Positions 16,831 to 25,056 of a DNA stretch of 64,000 nt are shown piece after piece; position 1 is the stretch's first letter, and every line of letters starts with the position of its first letter. The stretch is from Kitasatospora sp. NBC_01287 (lineage in GTDB: Bacteria > Actinomycetota > Actinomycetes > Streptomycetales > Streptomycetaceae). The notes under the pieces were generated by a model. It was given only the letters and a program-made list of their open reading frames with translations. It did no database searches and had not been told where the DNA came from. Location: positions 5,866,501 to 5,930,500 of the forward strand of contig NZ_JAPEPB010000001.1 in NCBI RefSeq assembly GCF_026340565.1. The letters are read 5' to 3'. The translations under genes and the position numbers were made by a program.

Positions 16831-16876
16831 GGTTCAGCAGGGCGTACCGCGCGGGTTCAGCAGGGCGTACCGCGCG
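16831..16876. repeat. 23-bp tandem duplication spanning a stop codon
   Basis: Positions 16831-16853 are repeated exactly at 16854-16876. The second copy contains the last codons and TGA stop of the polytopic membrane protein, and the first copy duplicates them downstream. Confidence 0.85.
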
Positions 16877-18587
16877 GCCAGCCGTACCGCGCGTCGATCA
16901 GGTACTCGCCCGGGGCCGGCGCGGTGAGCCTGGTCCAGTCGCCGTCCTGGCTGAGGCAGGCCCCGGCCGGGCCGTGCGCGGTGAGCCAGGGCGACCACGG
17001 GATGCGCAGCAGGACCGGGCCGGGCGTGCTGACGGTGAGCCGCAGCTGGGCGTCGTCGGCGTGCTCGACGTTGGCGGGCGGGTCGGCGAGCGGGACGGCG
17101 TCGGAGACCTTGAACAGCCGCCAGTTGTCGTCGTGCCACACCTCCTGCAACCAGTCCTGGCCGCTGCGGATCAGCGCCGCCTCGGCGTCGGCGGCCACAT
17201 CGGTGGGGCCGGCCGGCAGGGCGACGTAGGCCACCGCCCAGCGCCGCAGCCAGTCGTGGTAGCTGTCCGGGGTGAGCGAGTTGTCGTAGAAGAGCGGGTT
17301 GCGCTGCACGTCGGCCTGCCGGTTCCAGCCGCGGGCCAGCTCGGCCGCCTTGGTCAGGCCCCAGGACTCCCAGTGGTTGAGCATCGGGACCGCTTCGAGC
17401 CTGGCCTGGTCGGCGTGCAGCCCGCGCAGTTCGGCGAGCAGCGCGTCGGCCTGCCGGGCGGGCGGCGGGACGGGGATGCCGATGATGTTCGCGCTGACCG
17501 TCCAGTACCCGGTGATCGCGACCGCGACCAGTGCCGCCGGGGTCCGCCGCCAGTCGGGTCGCCCGGCGCAGAGCGCGGCCAGCACCAGCACGCTGCCGAA
17601 GATCAGCGCGAGCCGCTGCACATTGCTGCCGATCGGTGTGTGGAACACCCAGGTCAGCACGGAGCCGACGGCGTAGACCAGGCAGCCCAGCCGCAGGGTG
17701 CGCCAGGCCGGCGGGCTGACCAGCGCCACCACGGCCGAGCAGCCGACACAGATCAGCGCGGTGGGCCAGGAGATCGGATCGATGCCGGAACCGGGGAAGA
17801 GCAGCGCCGTGCCGACCACCACCACCGGCGGTGGCCCGGCGAGCGCCCAGCCGATCCGGCGGCGGCCGGTGAGCAGCAGCGCGGCCGCCGCCACCTCGAC
17901 GAAGAGCCCGGCCACCGGGCTGGCCAGGGTGGCGAGCAGCGCGCAGCCGGCCGCCCAGGCGATCCGCCGCCGGCCGGCCGCCGGTCCAGGCCCGATGGGC
18001 AGCAGCGCGGCCAGCCCGAACATGATGCCGAGCGCGAAGGTCACCCGGCCGGCGGCCACGTTGCAGGAGAGCGCGAAGGCCCCCCAGAGCACCACCGGCA
18101 GCGGCCGTCGCACGCCCGCCCGGACCACCAGGTGCGCCAGCACCGCCGCCGAGACGACGCAGCCGGCCACCGCGGTCGTGCGCACCCCGAGCAGGGCCAT
18201 CAGCCACGGGGTCAGCACGCTGTAGGAGGCCGGGTGCATGCCGCCGTACCAGGCCAGGTCGTAGGCCGAACCCGGGTGGCGCGCCGCGAAGTCCGCCCAG
18301 GCCCACTGGGCGGCCAGGTCGCCGCTGACCCCGGCCACGAAGTGCGCCCAGAGCACCCCGAGGACCAGCGCGGCCGCCGCGGCGACCCGGACCGGGCGGC
18401 TCGGCGACAGCCACCGCGGCAGCACTCCCGCGAGGCCGGGCCTGGCGCTGCCGCCGGGCTGCGGGCCTGTGGGCGGCGGGCCGGCGGGTGGCGCGGCTGC
18501 CTGCTGCGGAGCGCTCACTGCTTTGGTACTCCCGTCATCGGAGGGCGTCTCAGGTCGGCCGGGTGGACGGTCGGTGTGTTCGTCCAC
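16857..18587 (-). CDS. polytopic membrane protein with C-terminal extracytoplasmic domain
   Basis: 576 residues. A disordered proline-rich N-terminus (1-60) precedes about 10-11 TM helices (residues about 66-365), then a soluble C-terminal domain of about 210 residues starting near PPPARQADALLAELRG. The plan resembles actinomycete glycosyltransferase-like or integral membrane proteins that carry a periplasmic domain, but no catalytic motif was recognised. The start is uncertain: GTG 18587 or TTG 18590, neither with a clear ribosome site. It is monocistronic. I do not assign a function. Confidence 0.75.
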   Translation of the reverse strand: MDEHTDRPPGRPETPSDDGSTKAVSAPQQAAAPPAGPPPTGPQPGGSARPGLAGVLPRWLSPSRPVRVAAAAALVLGVLWAHFVAGVSGDLAAQWAWADFAARHPGSAYDLAWYGGMHPASYSVLTPWLMALLGVRTTAVAGCVVSAAVLAHLVVRAGVRRPLPVVLWGAFALSCNVAAGRVTFALGIMFGLAALLPIGPGPAAGRRRIAWAAGCALLATLASPVAGLFVEVAAAALLLTGRRRIGWALAGPPPVVVVGTALLFPGSGIDPISWPTALICVGCSAVVALVSPPAWRTLRLGCLVYAVGSVLTWVFHTPIGSNVQRLALIFGSVLVLAALCAGRPDWRRTPAALVAVAITGYWTVSANIIGIPVPPPARQADALLAELRGLHADQARLEAVPMLNHWESWGLTKAAELARGWNRQADVQRNPLFYDNSLTPDSYHDWLRRWAVAYVALPAGPTDVAADAEAALIRSGQDWLQEVWHDDNWRLFKVSDAVPLADPPANVEHADDAQLRLTVSTPGPVLLRIPWSPWLTAHGPAGACLSQDGDWTRLTAPAPGEYLIDARYGWPRGTPC

Positions 18588-18703
18588 CAAGGATCACCAC
18601 AAGGATCATCACAAGCGGCCGCCCGGCGTGGTCGCCCAGGGGTGCCCGAGCCGTTGTCAGGTCACACGCGAGGAACGGATCTGACGGTTCACGCCGTTCC
18701 CGG

Positions 18704-18743
18704 TGCGGGGTGCGGGGTGCGGGGTGCGGGGTGCGGGGTGCGG
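18704..18743. repeat. 7-bp tandem repeat TGCGGGG, five copies
   Basis: Five full units (18704-18738) and a partial sixth lie between the membrane protein gene and the tRNA-Lys terminator. This is a candidate variable-number repeat with no coding role. Confidence 0.85.
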
Positions 18744-18777
18744 CTGCCTCGGGTGGCTGGCCGTGCGAGGTACGCCG

Positions 18778-18807
18778 AAGGGCGCCCTCCCGGAGGAGGG
18801 CGCCCTT
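18778..18807 (-). terminator. terminator of the first tRNA-Lys gene
   Basis: A 13-bp perfect stem (18778-18790 with 18795-18807) and a CGGA loop lie 20 bp past the tRNA 3' end on the minus strand. Confidence 0.8.
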
Positions 18808-18827
18808 GGTGGGCTGGTGCCCTGTTG

Positions 18828-18901
18828 TGCGCCGCCAGGGACTCGAACCCCGGACCCGCTGATTAAGAGTCAGCTGCTCTAACCAACTGAGCTAGCGGCG
18901 C
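18828..18901 (-). tRNA. tRNA-Lys (CTT anticodon), copy 1
   Basis: 74 nt fold into a full cloverleaf on the minus strand. The 7-bp acceptor pairs GCGCCGC with GCGGCGC, the D-arm reads GCTCAGTTGGTTAGAGC, the anticodon stem GCTGA/TCAGC encloses CTCTTAA (anticodon CTT), and the T-loop is TTCGAGT. The discriminator is A and CCA is not encoded. It is identical to the gene at 20636-20709. Confidence 0.97.
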
Positions 18902-18917
18902 CTGTTCAACGCGGAGA

Positions 18918-18947
18918 ACATTACCCGACCGGCGGCCCGGTGCCGAA
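18918..18947 (-). promoter_or_regulatory. promoter of tRNA-Lys copy 1
   Basis: On the minus strand a -35-like TTCGGC (18947-18942) and a -10-like TAATGT (18923-18918) are 18 bp apart, and the -10 lies 16 bp before the tRNA. The same spacing and hexamers occur at the second tRNA-Lys gene, which supports the call. Confidence 0.6.
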
Positions 18948-18971
18948 ATCGGCCGGGAGTGCCGCTCGCGT

Positions 18972-19415
18972 TCAGCGCTGGGCGGCGTGGACCCGCAGCA
19001 GCATGCCGTGCAGCTGCTCCCGCTCGGTGGCGCCGAGCGGGGCGAGCACCTCGTCCTGGACCGCGGCGGCGATGCCGCGCAGTTCGGTGAGCGCGGCCAG
19101 GCCGACCGGGGTGAGGCTGACCTGGATCCGGCGGCGGTCGGCGGCGGAGCGGGCCCGCTCGACCAGACCGGCGCGGCTCAGCTCGTCCAGCAGGCGCACG
19201 ATGTCGCTCGGGTCGATGCCCAGCCGCTCGGCCAGCTCCCGCTGGACGTGCGGGCCGAAGTCGGCGAGCGCGGTCAGGATCGAGTAGTGCCACAGCCGCA
19301 GCTCCCGCTCGGCCAGCCGCTCCGCGAGCCGGGCCCGCGCCCGGCGGCCGGTCTGCGCGAGGAGGTAGGTGGTCAGGTCGAGCAGGCTCGGGGGCAGGGC
19401 GGGTGCGGGGTCCAT
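18972..19415 (-). CDS. MarR-family transcriptional regulator
   Basis: A 147-residue winged helix-turn-helix repressor: LWHYSILTALADFG leads into the recognition region VQRELAERLGIDPSDIVRLLDELSRAGLV and wing RARSAADRRRIQVSLT (shown in parts). It is divergent from a VOC gene across 65 bp that hold a perfect palindrome, so it probably represses that gene and itself. The start ATG at 19415 follows no other candidate. The ligand is unknown. Confidence 0.9.
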   Translation of the reverse strand: MDPAPALPPSLLDLTTYLLAQTGRRARARLAERLAERELRLWHYSILTALADFGPHVQRELAERLGIDPSDIVRLLDELSRAGLVERARSAADRRRIQVSLTPVGLAALTELRGIAAAVQDEVLAPLGATEREQLHGMLLRVHAAQR

Positions 19416-19442
19416 GGCGCAGATTGTAGGGTGGCGACCAAT

Positions 19443-19460
19443 AGTGGGTCTTCACCCACT
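19443..19460. promoter_or_regulatory. candidate MarR operator
   Basis: AGTGGGT (19443-19449) and ACCCACT (19454-19460) form a perfect 7-bp inverted repeat around CTTC, midway between the divergent MarR and VOC starts. Size and position fit a MarR dimer site. Confidence 0.6.
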
Positions 19461-19480
19461 GAATCTCTCCGGAGGCCGCG

Positions 19481-19888
19481 ATGGACGCGCTCTACCCCCG
19501 CCTGCTGGTCACCCGGTTCGCCGAGTGCTTCCGCTTCTACGACGCGGTGCTGCCCGAACTCCTCGGCGCGGTACGGCAGAAGGGGGACGAGTCCGGCCCC
19601 TACGCGAACTGGGACGTGGCCGACCAGGGCGTCCTGGTGCTCTTCGACCGGGCCGCGATGGCCGCCGTGGTCGGGGCCGGCGCGCTGCCGCCGAGCGCCC
19701 CGCCGGCCCAGGACGCGGTGATGCTGGTCTCCCGGGTCGCCGACGTGGACGCGGCCCTCGCCCACTGCCTGGCCCGCGGCGGCACCCTGGCGGCGTCGGC
19801 GGCCGACCGCCCCGAGTGGGGCCCGGGCCTGCGCTCGGCCCACCTGCGCGATCCCGAGGGCACCCTGATCGAGCTGCAGTCCTACTGA
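19481..19888 (+). CDS. VOC-family protein, probable MarR target
   Basis: 135 residues of one VOC module, from PRLLVTRFAECFRFYDAVL to LRDPEGTLIELQSY, which ends with the family metal-ligand Glu. The ATG at 19481 has GGAGG about 8 bases upstream. It is divergent from a MarR regulator with a palindrome between them, which suggests inducible expression in response to a small molecule, perhaps a toxic electrophile or drug. The DJ-1-like gene follows in opposite orientation. Confidence 0.85.
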   Translation: MDALYPRLLVTRFAECFRFYDAVLPELLGAVRQKGDESGPYANWDVADQGVLVLFDRAAMAAVVGAGALPPSAPPAQDAVMLVSRVADVDAALAHCLARGGTLAASAADRPEWGPGLRSAHLRDPEGTLIELQSY

Positions 19889-19947
19889 GCGGGGACGGGC
19901 GGGGCGCGCCCGTGCGGAGCGCGCCCCCGTGCGGTCGGCGGCCGGCC

Positions 19948-20514
19948 TCAGGCAGCCGGTGCCTTCGTCCGCAGGATCTCGATGAACGCCCGCAGCCAGC
20001 CCGGGTGGTCCGGCCACGCGCGGGCCGAGACCAGGACGCCGTCCACCACGGCCTCGCCGTCCTGGTAGGTCGCGCCCGCGGCCCGCACGTCCGGTTCGAG
20101 CGCCGGGTAGGCGGCGGTGGTGCGGCCGGCCAGCGAGCCGGTCGCGCCGGTGATCAGCGGGCCGTGGCAGATCTGCGCCACCGGCTTCTCCGCCTCGAAG
20201 AAGTGCCGCACGATCCGCTGCACCTCGGGGTCGTTGCGCAGGTACTCGGGCGCGCGGCCGCCGGGGATCACCAGCGCCGCGTACTCGGCCGGGTCGACCT
20301 CGGCGAAGGCCAGGTCGGCGGGCCAGCTGTAACCCGGCTTCTCGGTGTAGGTGTCGTAGCCGTCCTCGAAGTCGTGCACCACGAAGCGCAGCTTCTTCTT
20401 GCTCGGCGCGGCGATGTCGACCTGGTAGCCCTCCTCGCGCAGCCGCTGGTACGGGTAGAGCACCTCAAGCGACTCGGCGGCGTCCCCGGTGACGAGCAGC
20501 ACCTTCACAGCCAT
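19948..20514 (-). CDS. DJ-1/PfpI-family protein
   Basis: 188 residues with the class I glutamine amidotransferase-like fold. The nucleophile-elbow Cys is in AQICHGP, and GGRAPEYLR carries a conserved loop. Members include deglycases, proteases and isonitrile hydratases, and the exact activity is not predictable. The ATG at 20514 (MAVKVLLVTGDAAE) begins at the first strand as in homologues. No partner gene is coupled to it. Confidence 0.88.
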   Translation of the reverse strand: MAVKVLLVTGDAAESLEVLYPYQRLREEGYQVDIAAPSKKKLRFVVHDFEDGYDTYTEKPGYSWPADLAFAEVDPAEYAALVIPGGRAPEYLRNDPEVQRIVRHFFEAEKPVAQICHGPLITGATGSLAGRTTAAYPALEPDVRAAGATYQDGEAVVDGVLVSARAWPDHPGWLRAFIEILRTKAPAA

Positions 20515-20587
20515 GCGTGGCCTCGTTTCGACGGCTCGGTGGTTCGTGGCTCCGCCAACCTCCCCATCGCGCCGAGCACGGAAACGC

Positions 20588-20627
20588 CGAAGGCCCCTCG
20601 CTCGGAACTTCGAACGAGAGGCCTTCG
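20588..20627 (-). terminator. terminator of the second tRNA-Lys gene
   Basis: CGAAGGCC (20588-20595) pairs with GGCCTTCG (20620-20627), and an inner 8-bp stem with one mismatch follows. It lies 9 bp past the tRNA 3' end on the minus strand. Confidence 0.75.
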
Positions 20628-20635
20628 ACCGTCGG

Positions 20636-20709
20636 TGCGCCGCCAGGGACTCGAACCCCGGACCCGCTGATTAAGAGTCAGCTGCTCTAACCAACTGAGC
20701 TAGCGGCGC
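20636..20709 (-). tRNA. tRNA-Lys (CTT anticodon), copy 2
   Basis: Identical over all 74 nt to copy 1 at 18828-18901, with the same cloverleaf, CTT anticodon and A discriminator. The two copies lie 1.7 kb apart in direct orientation, with their own promoters and different terminators. Confidence 0.97.
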
Positions 20710-20724
20710 TTGCTGACCCGGAGA

Positions 20725-20754
20725 ACATTACACGGCGCGCGGGGAAACACCGAA
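20725..20754 (-). promoter_or_regulatory. promoter of tRNA-Lys copy 2
   Basis: TTCGGT (20754-20749), 18 bp spacer, TAATGT (20730-20725), placed as in copy 1. The block GGAGAACATTAC around the -10 is conserved between both tRNA genes. Confidence 0.6.
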
Positions 20755-20778
20755 TCGTCATGGGCCGGTAGCGCAGAG

Positions 20779-21213
20779 TCAAAGGCCTGGTGGGCCGGGT
20801 GGTGCGGCCCGTCCTGGTGGTGCGGCCCGCCCGGGTGGTCGGCGGTCGCGATCGGCGCCGCGCCACCAGAGCAGCGCGACGACCAGGAAGGACACTGCCG
20901 AGAAGGCGGCCGCCCACCAGGCGGTGGGGCCGTCGCCGCTGAGCCACGCGTTGGTCCCCACGGTCAGGGCCCAGAGCTGCCCGGTCAGCGCGGCCAGCGC
21001 GATCGCCACGCGGGCGGTGATCGGTGCCACCCGCCCGGGCGCCGGCCCGCCGAGCGGGTCCGGGCCACCGTCCGTGTCCGGGCCGCCCGCGCTGCTCCCC
21101 GGGACGCTGTCCGGACCGCCATCCGGGGCGAGGCCGGTGCAGTAGTCGGGCGGGTAGGTCCGGTAGCCGCCGGGGGGTGGTTCCGGCGCGGCTCCGGCGG
21201 CGTCGTGGGTCAC
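20779..21213 (-). CDS. small two-TM membrane protein coupled to the Rieske gene
   Basis: 144 residues: a disordered Gly/Pro-rich N-terminal half, two hydrophobic helices (ITARVAIALAALTGQLWAL and AWWAAAFSAVSFLVVALLWW) and a Pro-rich basic tail. The GTG at 21213 overlaps the Rieske stop codon as GTGA and has GGAG six bases upstream, so translation is coupled. It is probably a small accessory subunit of the membrane redox unit encoded upstream. No family was recognised. Confidence 0.75.
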   Translation of the reverse strand: MTHDAAGAAPEPPPGGYRTYPPDYCTGLAPDGGPDSVPGSSAGGPDTDGGPDPLGGPAPGRVAPITARVAIALAALTGQLWALTVGTNAWLSGDGPTAWWAAAFSAVSFLVVALLWWRGADRDRRPPGRAAPPGRAAPPGPPGL

Positions 21214-21869
21214 GTCTGCTCCTTGACCGGGGTGGAGGGCGCGCTGGTCGGGCCGTCGCAGCCGGCCTGCCGGGCCAGCTCGGGATCGCGGTCGCGCAGC
21301 TCCCGGCACACGCCCTGCTCCTCGCTCTCGCCCGACCGGGCGGTGCCGATCGCCCAGATCGCGCCCGCCGGGTCCTCCACCAGCACCACCTTCGGCAGGC
21401 CGCGCGGCGGCGGCCCGGCCGTCACGGCGCCGGTCCTGATGTCGAACGCGCCTCCGTGGCAGGGGCAGTGCAGCTCGCCGGCGATCCCCTGGTCAGGGCG
21501 CCAGAGCAGCCCGCAGGCCAGATGGGTGCAGACGCCGGAGTAGCCCGCCAGGGTGCCGTCGCCCAGCCGCACCCCGAAGGCGCGGTCCTTCGCGGTCGGG
21601 TAGTCGAAGGTGATGGTGTCACCCGGGCCCAGCTGGTCGGCGACCTTGAGCGGATCGGCACCGCCGTCACCGTGGCGGGGCAGCACCCCCGCGGCGACCA
21701 CCGCTGCGCCGACCGCCAGGCCGCCGGAGGCGGTGGCGACCAGGCGCAGGTAGTCGCGCCTGCTGGTCCCGGCCGGGGTGGCGGCAGCGGGGGTGTCGGG
21801 GGCGGCGGTGCCAGCGGGGGCGGCGGTGGCGTCGAGCGGATCGCGCCGCTCGTCCTCAGGAGCGCTCAC
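21210..21869 (-). CDS. Rieske [2Fe-2S] protein with Tat-type anchor
   Basis: 219 residues. A twin-arginine motif SRRDYLRLV and a hydrophobic segment (about 36-65) direct or anchor the protein outside the membrane. The Rieske cluster motifs CTHLAC and CPCHGG are both complete, and the fold ends near AIWAIGTA. A C-terminal extension has two extra Cys. The ATG at 21869 lies inside the preceding gene (14-bp overlap). It probably passes electrons with the membrane protein upstream. It is shorter than the cytochrome bc1 QcrA subunit and is a separate type. Confidence 0.88.
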   Translation of the reverse strand: MSAPEDERRDPLDATAAPAGTAAPDTPAAATPAGTSRRDYLRLVATASGGLAVGAAVVAAGVLPRHGDGGADPLKVADQLGPGDTITFDYPTAKDRAFGVRLGDGTLAGYSGVCTHLACGLLWRPDQGIAGELHCPCHGGAFDIRTGAVTAGPPPRGLPKVVLVEDPAGAIWAIGTARSGESEEQGVCRELRDRDPELARQAGCDGPTSAPSTPVKEQT

Positions 21870-22806
21870 GTGCCCGCTCCGCTCCCGTGCGCGCGGTGCT
21901 CAGCAGCTGCGGCCAGCGGTAGCCGAACGGCAGGTAGAGCAGCGTGAAGACGACCGAGGCCAGGTGCAGCGCGGCCAGGAACTGGTAGCCGCCGCCGTGC
22001 AGCGCGAGCGCGGAGAAGGTCAGCAGCAGGCCGGTCACCGCGACCGTCAGCAGCGCGAGCAGCGGCAGCGGCCCGTACCCGTACCCGTCCCCGGACTTGG
22101 ACCCGTACCTGGAGCGCGTGGCGCCGAGCCGCTCGCCGGCGCGGTTCCGCAGCCGCAGCAGGTAGCCGGCGCCCGCGAGCACCAGCAGCGCCGCCAGGTC
22201 CAGGCCGTGGAAGAGCGACCAGGCCACCGGTCCGTCCGCGTCGAAGTCGAGCAGCCGGTAGCCCCAGAGCCGCAGCTGGTACCCGGATCCGGCCGGGTTG
22301 CCGACCGCCGCGCAGGTGAACCACCCCCAGCTCAGCGGCAGTGCGATCAGCGCGGCCAGCAGGCAGCCCCAGCCCAGCAGTTGGCGCGCCACGCGCTGGC
22401 CGCGCGAGCGCGCGCCGGGGAGCCTGCGCAGGCCCAGGTGGCCCAGCGCCAGCCGGGGGAGCGCGCGCGGCACGGCGGTGGGGCCGGGGCGCGCGGCCAC
22501 GGTGCGGCGGCTGAGCCGGAGGTAGCGGCGGGTGGCCGGGGAGCTCATCCAGAGGGTGTAGCGGTGGGCGAGGCCGAAGCCCAGCAGGACGGTGACCGCC
22601 GCGTACGGCACCTGCGCCGCGTCGAGGTCGCGCAGCCCCCGGCTGCCCGCCACGATCGCCAGCACCAGGAAGAGGGTGGCCAGCGTGGCCACCAGGACCG
22701 GCCGCTGGGTGGTGGTGCGGGGTGGCAGTTCCGGCTCGGCCCACGACGGCCGGGGCCGTGGATCCCACTCCTCGTACGCGGCGGGCTCCTGCTCGGACAC
22801 GGCCAC
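21856..22806 (-). CDS. integral membrane, cytochrome b-like partner of the Rieske protein
   Basis: 316 residues with about six hydrophobic helices. Histidines within or next to helices (GFGLAHRYTLWM, SLFHGLDLAALL, LALHGGGYQFLAALHLASVV) could bind haem, which fits a membrane cytochrome. The GTG at 22806 has GGAGG about 8 bases upstream. It is the first gene of a three-gene overlapping operon with the Rieske protein and a small membrane protein. The electron donor and acceptor are unknown, and haem binding is inference only. Confidence 0.65.
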   Translation of the reverse strand: MAVSEQEPAAYEEWDPRPRPSWAEPELPPRTTTQRPVLVATLATLFLVLAIVAGSRGLRDLDAAQVPYAAVTVLLGFGLAHRYTLWMSSPATRRYLRLSRRTVAARPGPTAVPRALPRLALGHLGLRRLPGARSRGQRVARQLLGWGCLLAALIALPLSWGWFTCAAVGNPAGSGYQLRLWGYRLLDFDADGPVAWSLFHGLDLAALLVLAGAGYLLRLRNRAGERLGATRSRYGSKSGDGYGYGPLPLLALLTVAVTGLLLTFSALALHGGGYQFLAALHLASVVFTLLYLPFGYRWPQLLSTARTGAERARERS

Positions 22807-22950
22807 CTGGGGACCTCCACGGGCGGGACGGACGGCTGCCGCGCTGCTGCTCCCGGCACTGCCTGGCAGGCTAGGCGGCTCCCACCGCGGCCGCCTGCCG
22901 GAGCGGGCGTCCGGGTGAGCGCGGATGACGGGGTGTCAGTCGGGTCGGCA

Positions 22951-25056
22951 TCAGAGGGGAGCGGCGCTCCCGGTTGACCACTCCCCGGCCGCCGGGTAGT
23001 GGCAGGCCGCTCCGTGGTCCACCCCGGGTGCGGCCTCCGTGAGGGCGGGGGGTGCGGTCTCGCAGAGCGTCTGACGTGACGCGTCGAGGGTGGCGTAGAC
23101 GGGGCAGCGGGGGCGGAAGGCGCAGCCCGTCGGGCGGGACGTCGGGGACGGGGGGTCGCCGGGGAGGAGCAGGCGGGTGCGGGTGCGTTCGGCGGCGGGG
23201 TCGGGCAGGGGGACGGCGGAGAGCAGGGCGCGGGTGTAGGGGTGGCGGGGGGCGGTGAAGACGGCGGTGGCGGTGCCGTGTTCGACGGTGCGGCCCAGGT
23301 ACATCACGCTGACCCGGTCGGCGAGGTGGCGGATCACCGAGAGGTCGTGGGAGACGAAGAGGTAGGCCAGGCCCAGCGAGGACTTGAGCTCCTGGAGCAG
23401 GTTGAGGACGCCGGCCTGGATGGAGACGTCGAGGGCGGAGACCGGCTCGTCGAGCACCAGGAGTTCCGGGGAGACGACCAACGCCCTTGCTATGGAGATG
23501 CGTTGGCGCTGGCCGCCGGAGAACTCGTGCGGGTAGCGGGAGGCGTGGGTGGGGTCCAGGCCGACCTGGGCGAGCAGGGCGGGGACGCGGGCGGCGATGG
23601 TGGCGCGCTCGGTGCCCAGGGCCTGCAGGGGTTCGGCGATGATGTCGCTGATCGGCATCCGGGGGTCGAGGGAGGCCATCGGGTCCTGGAAGACGATCTG
23701 GAGCCGCGAGCGCAGGCGGTGGCGCGCCTCGCGGGTGAGGGTGGCGGTGTCCTGGTCCAGCAGCTCGATCCGGCCCGCCTCCGGCTTGGCGAGGCCGAGG
23801 ATCTCGAAGAGCGTGGTCGACTTGCCCGAGCCCGACTCGCCGACCAGGCCCAGGGTTTCGCCGCGCCGGATGTCCAGCGAGACGCCGTCGACCGCGTAGA
23901 CCTCGCCGACCTTGCGCTTGAAGACGCTGCCCTTGAGGACGGGGAAGGTCTTGCGGAGGTCGGTGATGGTCAGGACGGGGGCGAGGGTGGAGCGGTCGGA
24001 AGGGGGAAGGAGAGGGGGGAGTTCGGGCACCGGGTAGATGTCGGCGGGGGAGGGGCGGTCGGTGGCCAGGTGGGCCGCGCGCAGGCAGGCCGCCTGGTGC
24101 TCCGCGGGGCCGGCGAGCGCGGGTTCGGTGGTCCGGCAGGCGTCCTCCACCAGCGGGCAGCGTGCCGCGAACGGGCAGCCCGCGGGCAGCGCGTTGAGCG
24201 CCGGCGGGCTGCCGGGGATCGGCACCAGCGGGCCGCCGGTGCGGTCGAGTCGGGGCACGGCGCCGATCAGGCCCAGGGTGTAGGGGTGGTGCGGCGCGGT
24301 GAAGAGGTCGTCCACGAGGGCGGTCTCGACCACCCGGCCCGCGTACATCACCGCGACCCGGTCGGCCATCTGCGCGATCACGCCCAGGTCGTGGCTGACC
24401 AGCACCAGTGCCGCGCCGGTCTCGCGCTGGGCGGTGCGCAGCACGTCCAGCACCTGGGCCTGGATGGTGACGTCCAGGGCGGTGGTGGGCTCGTCGGCGA
24501 GCAGGATGTCGGGGTTGTTGGCGACGGCCATCGCGATCATCGCGCGCTGGCGCATGCCGCCGGAGAACTCATGCGGGAAGCTGTCGAGCGCCCGCCGCGG
24601 GTCCGGGATGCCGACCAGGTCGAGCAGTTCGGCGGCCCGGCGCCGGGCGGCCGCCTTGTCGGTCTTCTGGTGCACCCGCACCGCCTCGGCGATCTGGTCG
24701 CCGATCCGGTAGACGGGGGTGAAGGCGGAGAGCGGGTCCTGGAAGACCATCGCGATCCGGCGGCCGCGGATCCTGGCCAGTTCGCCGCTCGGCAGGCCGA
24801 CCAGCTCACGCCCCTCCAGCGCGACCGAGCCGCGCACGGTGGCGGTGCCGGGCAGCAGGCCGAGGATCGCCAGGGCGGTGACGGACTTGCCGGAGCCGGA
24901 CTCGCCGACGATGCCCAGGGTCTCGCCGCGCTCCAGGGTGAGGTCGACGCCGCGCACGGCGGTGGTGGCCGGGCGCCGGCGGGCGCCGCCGAAGTCGACC
25001 CGCAGGTCGCGGACGGCGAGCAGGGGGGAAGCGACGGGGGAAGCGACGGTGGTCAT
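22951..25056 (-). CDS. fused double ATP-binding protein of a peptide ABC importer (DppD-DppF type)
   Basis: 701 residues with two ABC ATPase domains in one chain. Each has a Walker A GESGSGKS, a signature (FSGGMRQR and FSGGQRQR) and a Walker B ending DEP, followed by oligopeptide-transporter C-terminal segments (HHPYTLGLI, RHPYTRALL) with Cys-rich CPFAARCPL and FRPRCPVY clusters. It powers peptide or nickel-type import with the two permeases upstream. ATG 25056 shares its A with the permease stop as TGATG. Confidence 0.95.
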   Translation of the reverse strand: MTTVASPVASPLLAVRDLRVDFGGARRRPATTAVRGVDLTLERGETLGIVGESGSGKSVTALAILGLLPGTATVRGSVALEGRELVGLPSGELARIRGRRIAMVFQDPLSAFTPVYRIGDQIAEAVRVHQKTDKAAARRRAAELLDLVGIPDPRRALDSFPHEFSGGMRQRAMIAMAVANNPDILLADEPTTALDVTIQAQVLDVLRTAQRETGAALVLVSHDLGVIAQMADRVAVMYAGRVVETALVDDLFTAPHHPYTLGLIGAVPRLDRTGGPLVPIPGSPPALNALPAGCPFAARCPLVEDACRTTEPALAGPAEHQAACLRAAHLATDRPSPADIYPVPELPPLLPPSDRSTLAPVLTITDLRKTFPVLKGSVFKRKVGEVYAVDGVSLDIRRGETLGLVGESGSGKSTTLFEILGLAKPEAGRIELLDQDTATLTREARHRLRSRLQIVFQDPMASLDPRMPISDIIAEPLQALGTERATIAARVPALLAQVGLDPTHASRYPHEFSGGQRQRISIARALVVSPELLVLDEPVSALDVSIQAGVLNLLQELKSSLGLAYLFVSHDLSVIRHLADRVSVMYLGRTVEHGTATAVFTAPRHPYTRALLSAVPLPDPAAERTRTRLLLPGDPPSPTSRPTGCAFRPRCPVYATLDASRQTLCETAPPALTEAAPGVDHGAACHYPAAGEWSTGSAAPL

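Noticed and set aside
18828..20709. tRNA pair as attachment sites of an integrated element
   Set aside because: No integrase, excisionase or phage gene lies between the tRNAs, and whole tRNA genes with promoters are duplicated, not just a 3' end.
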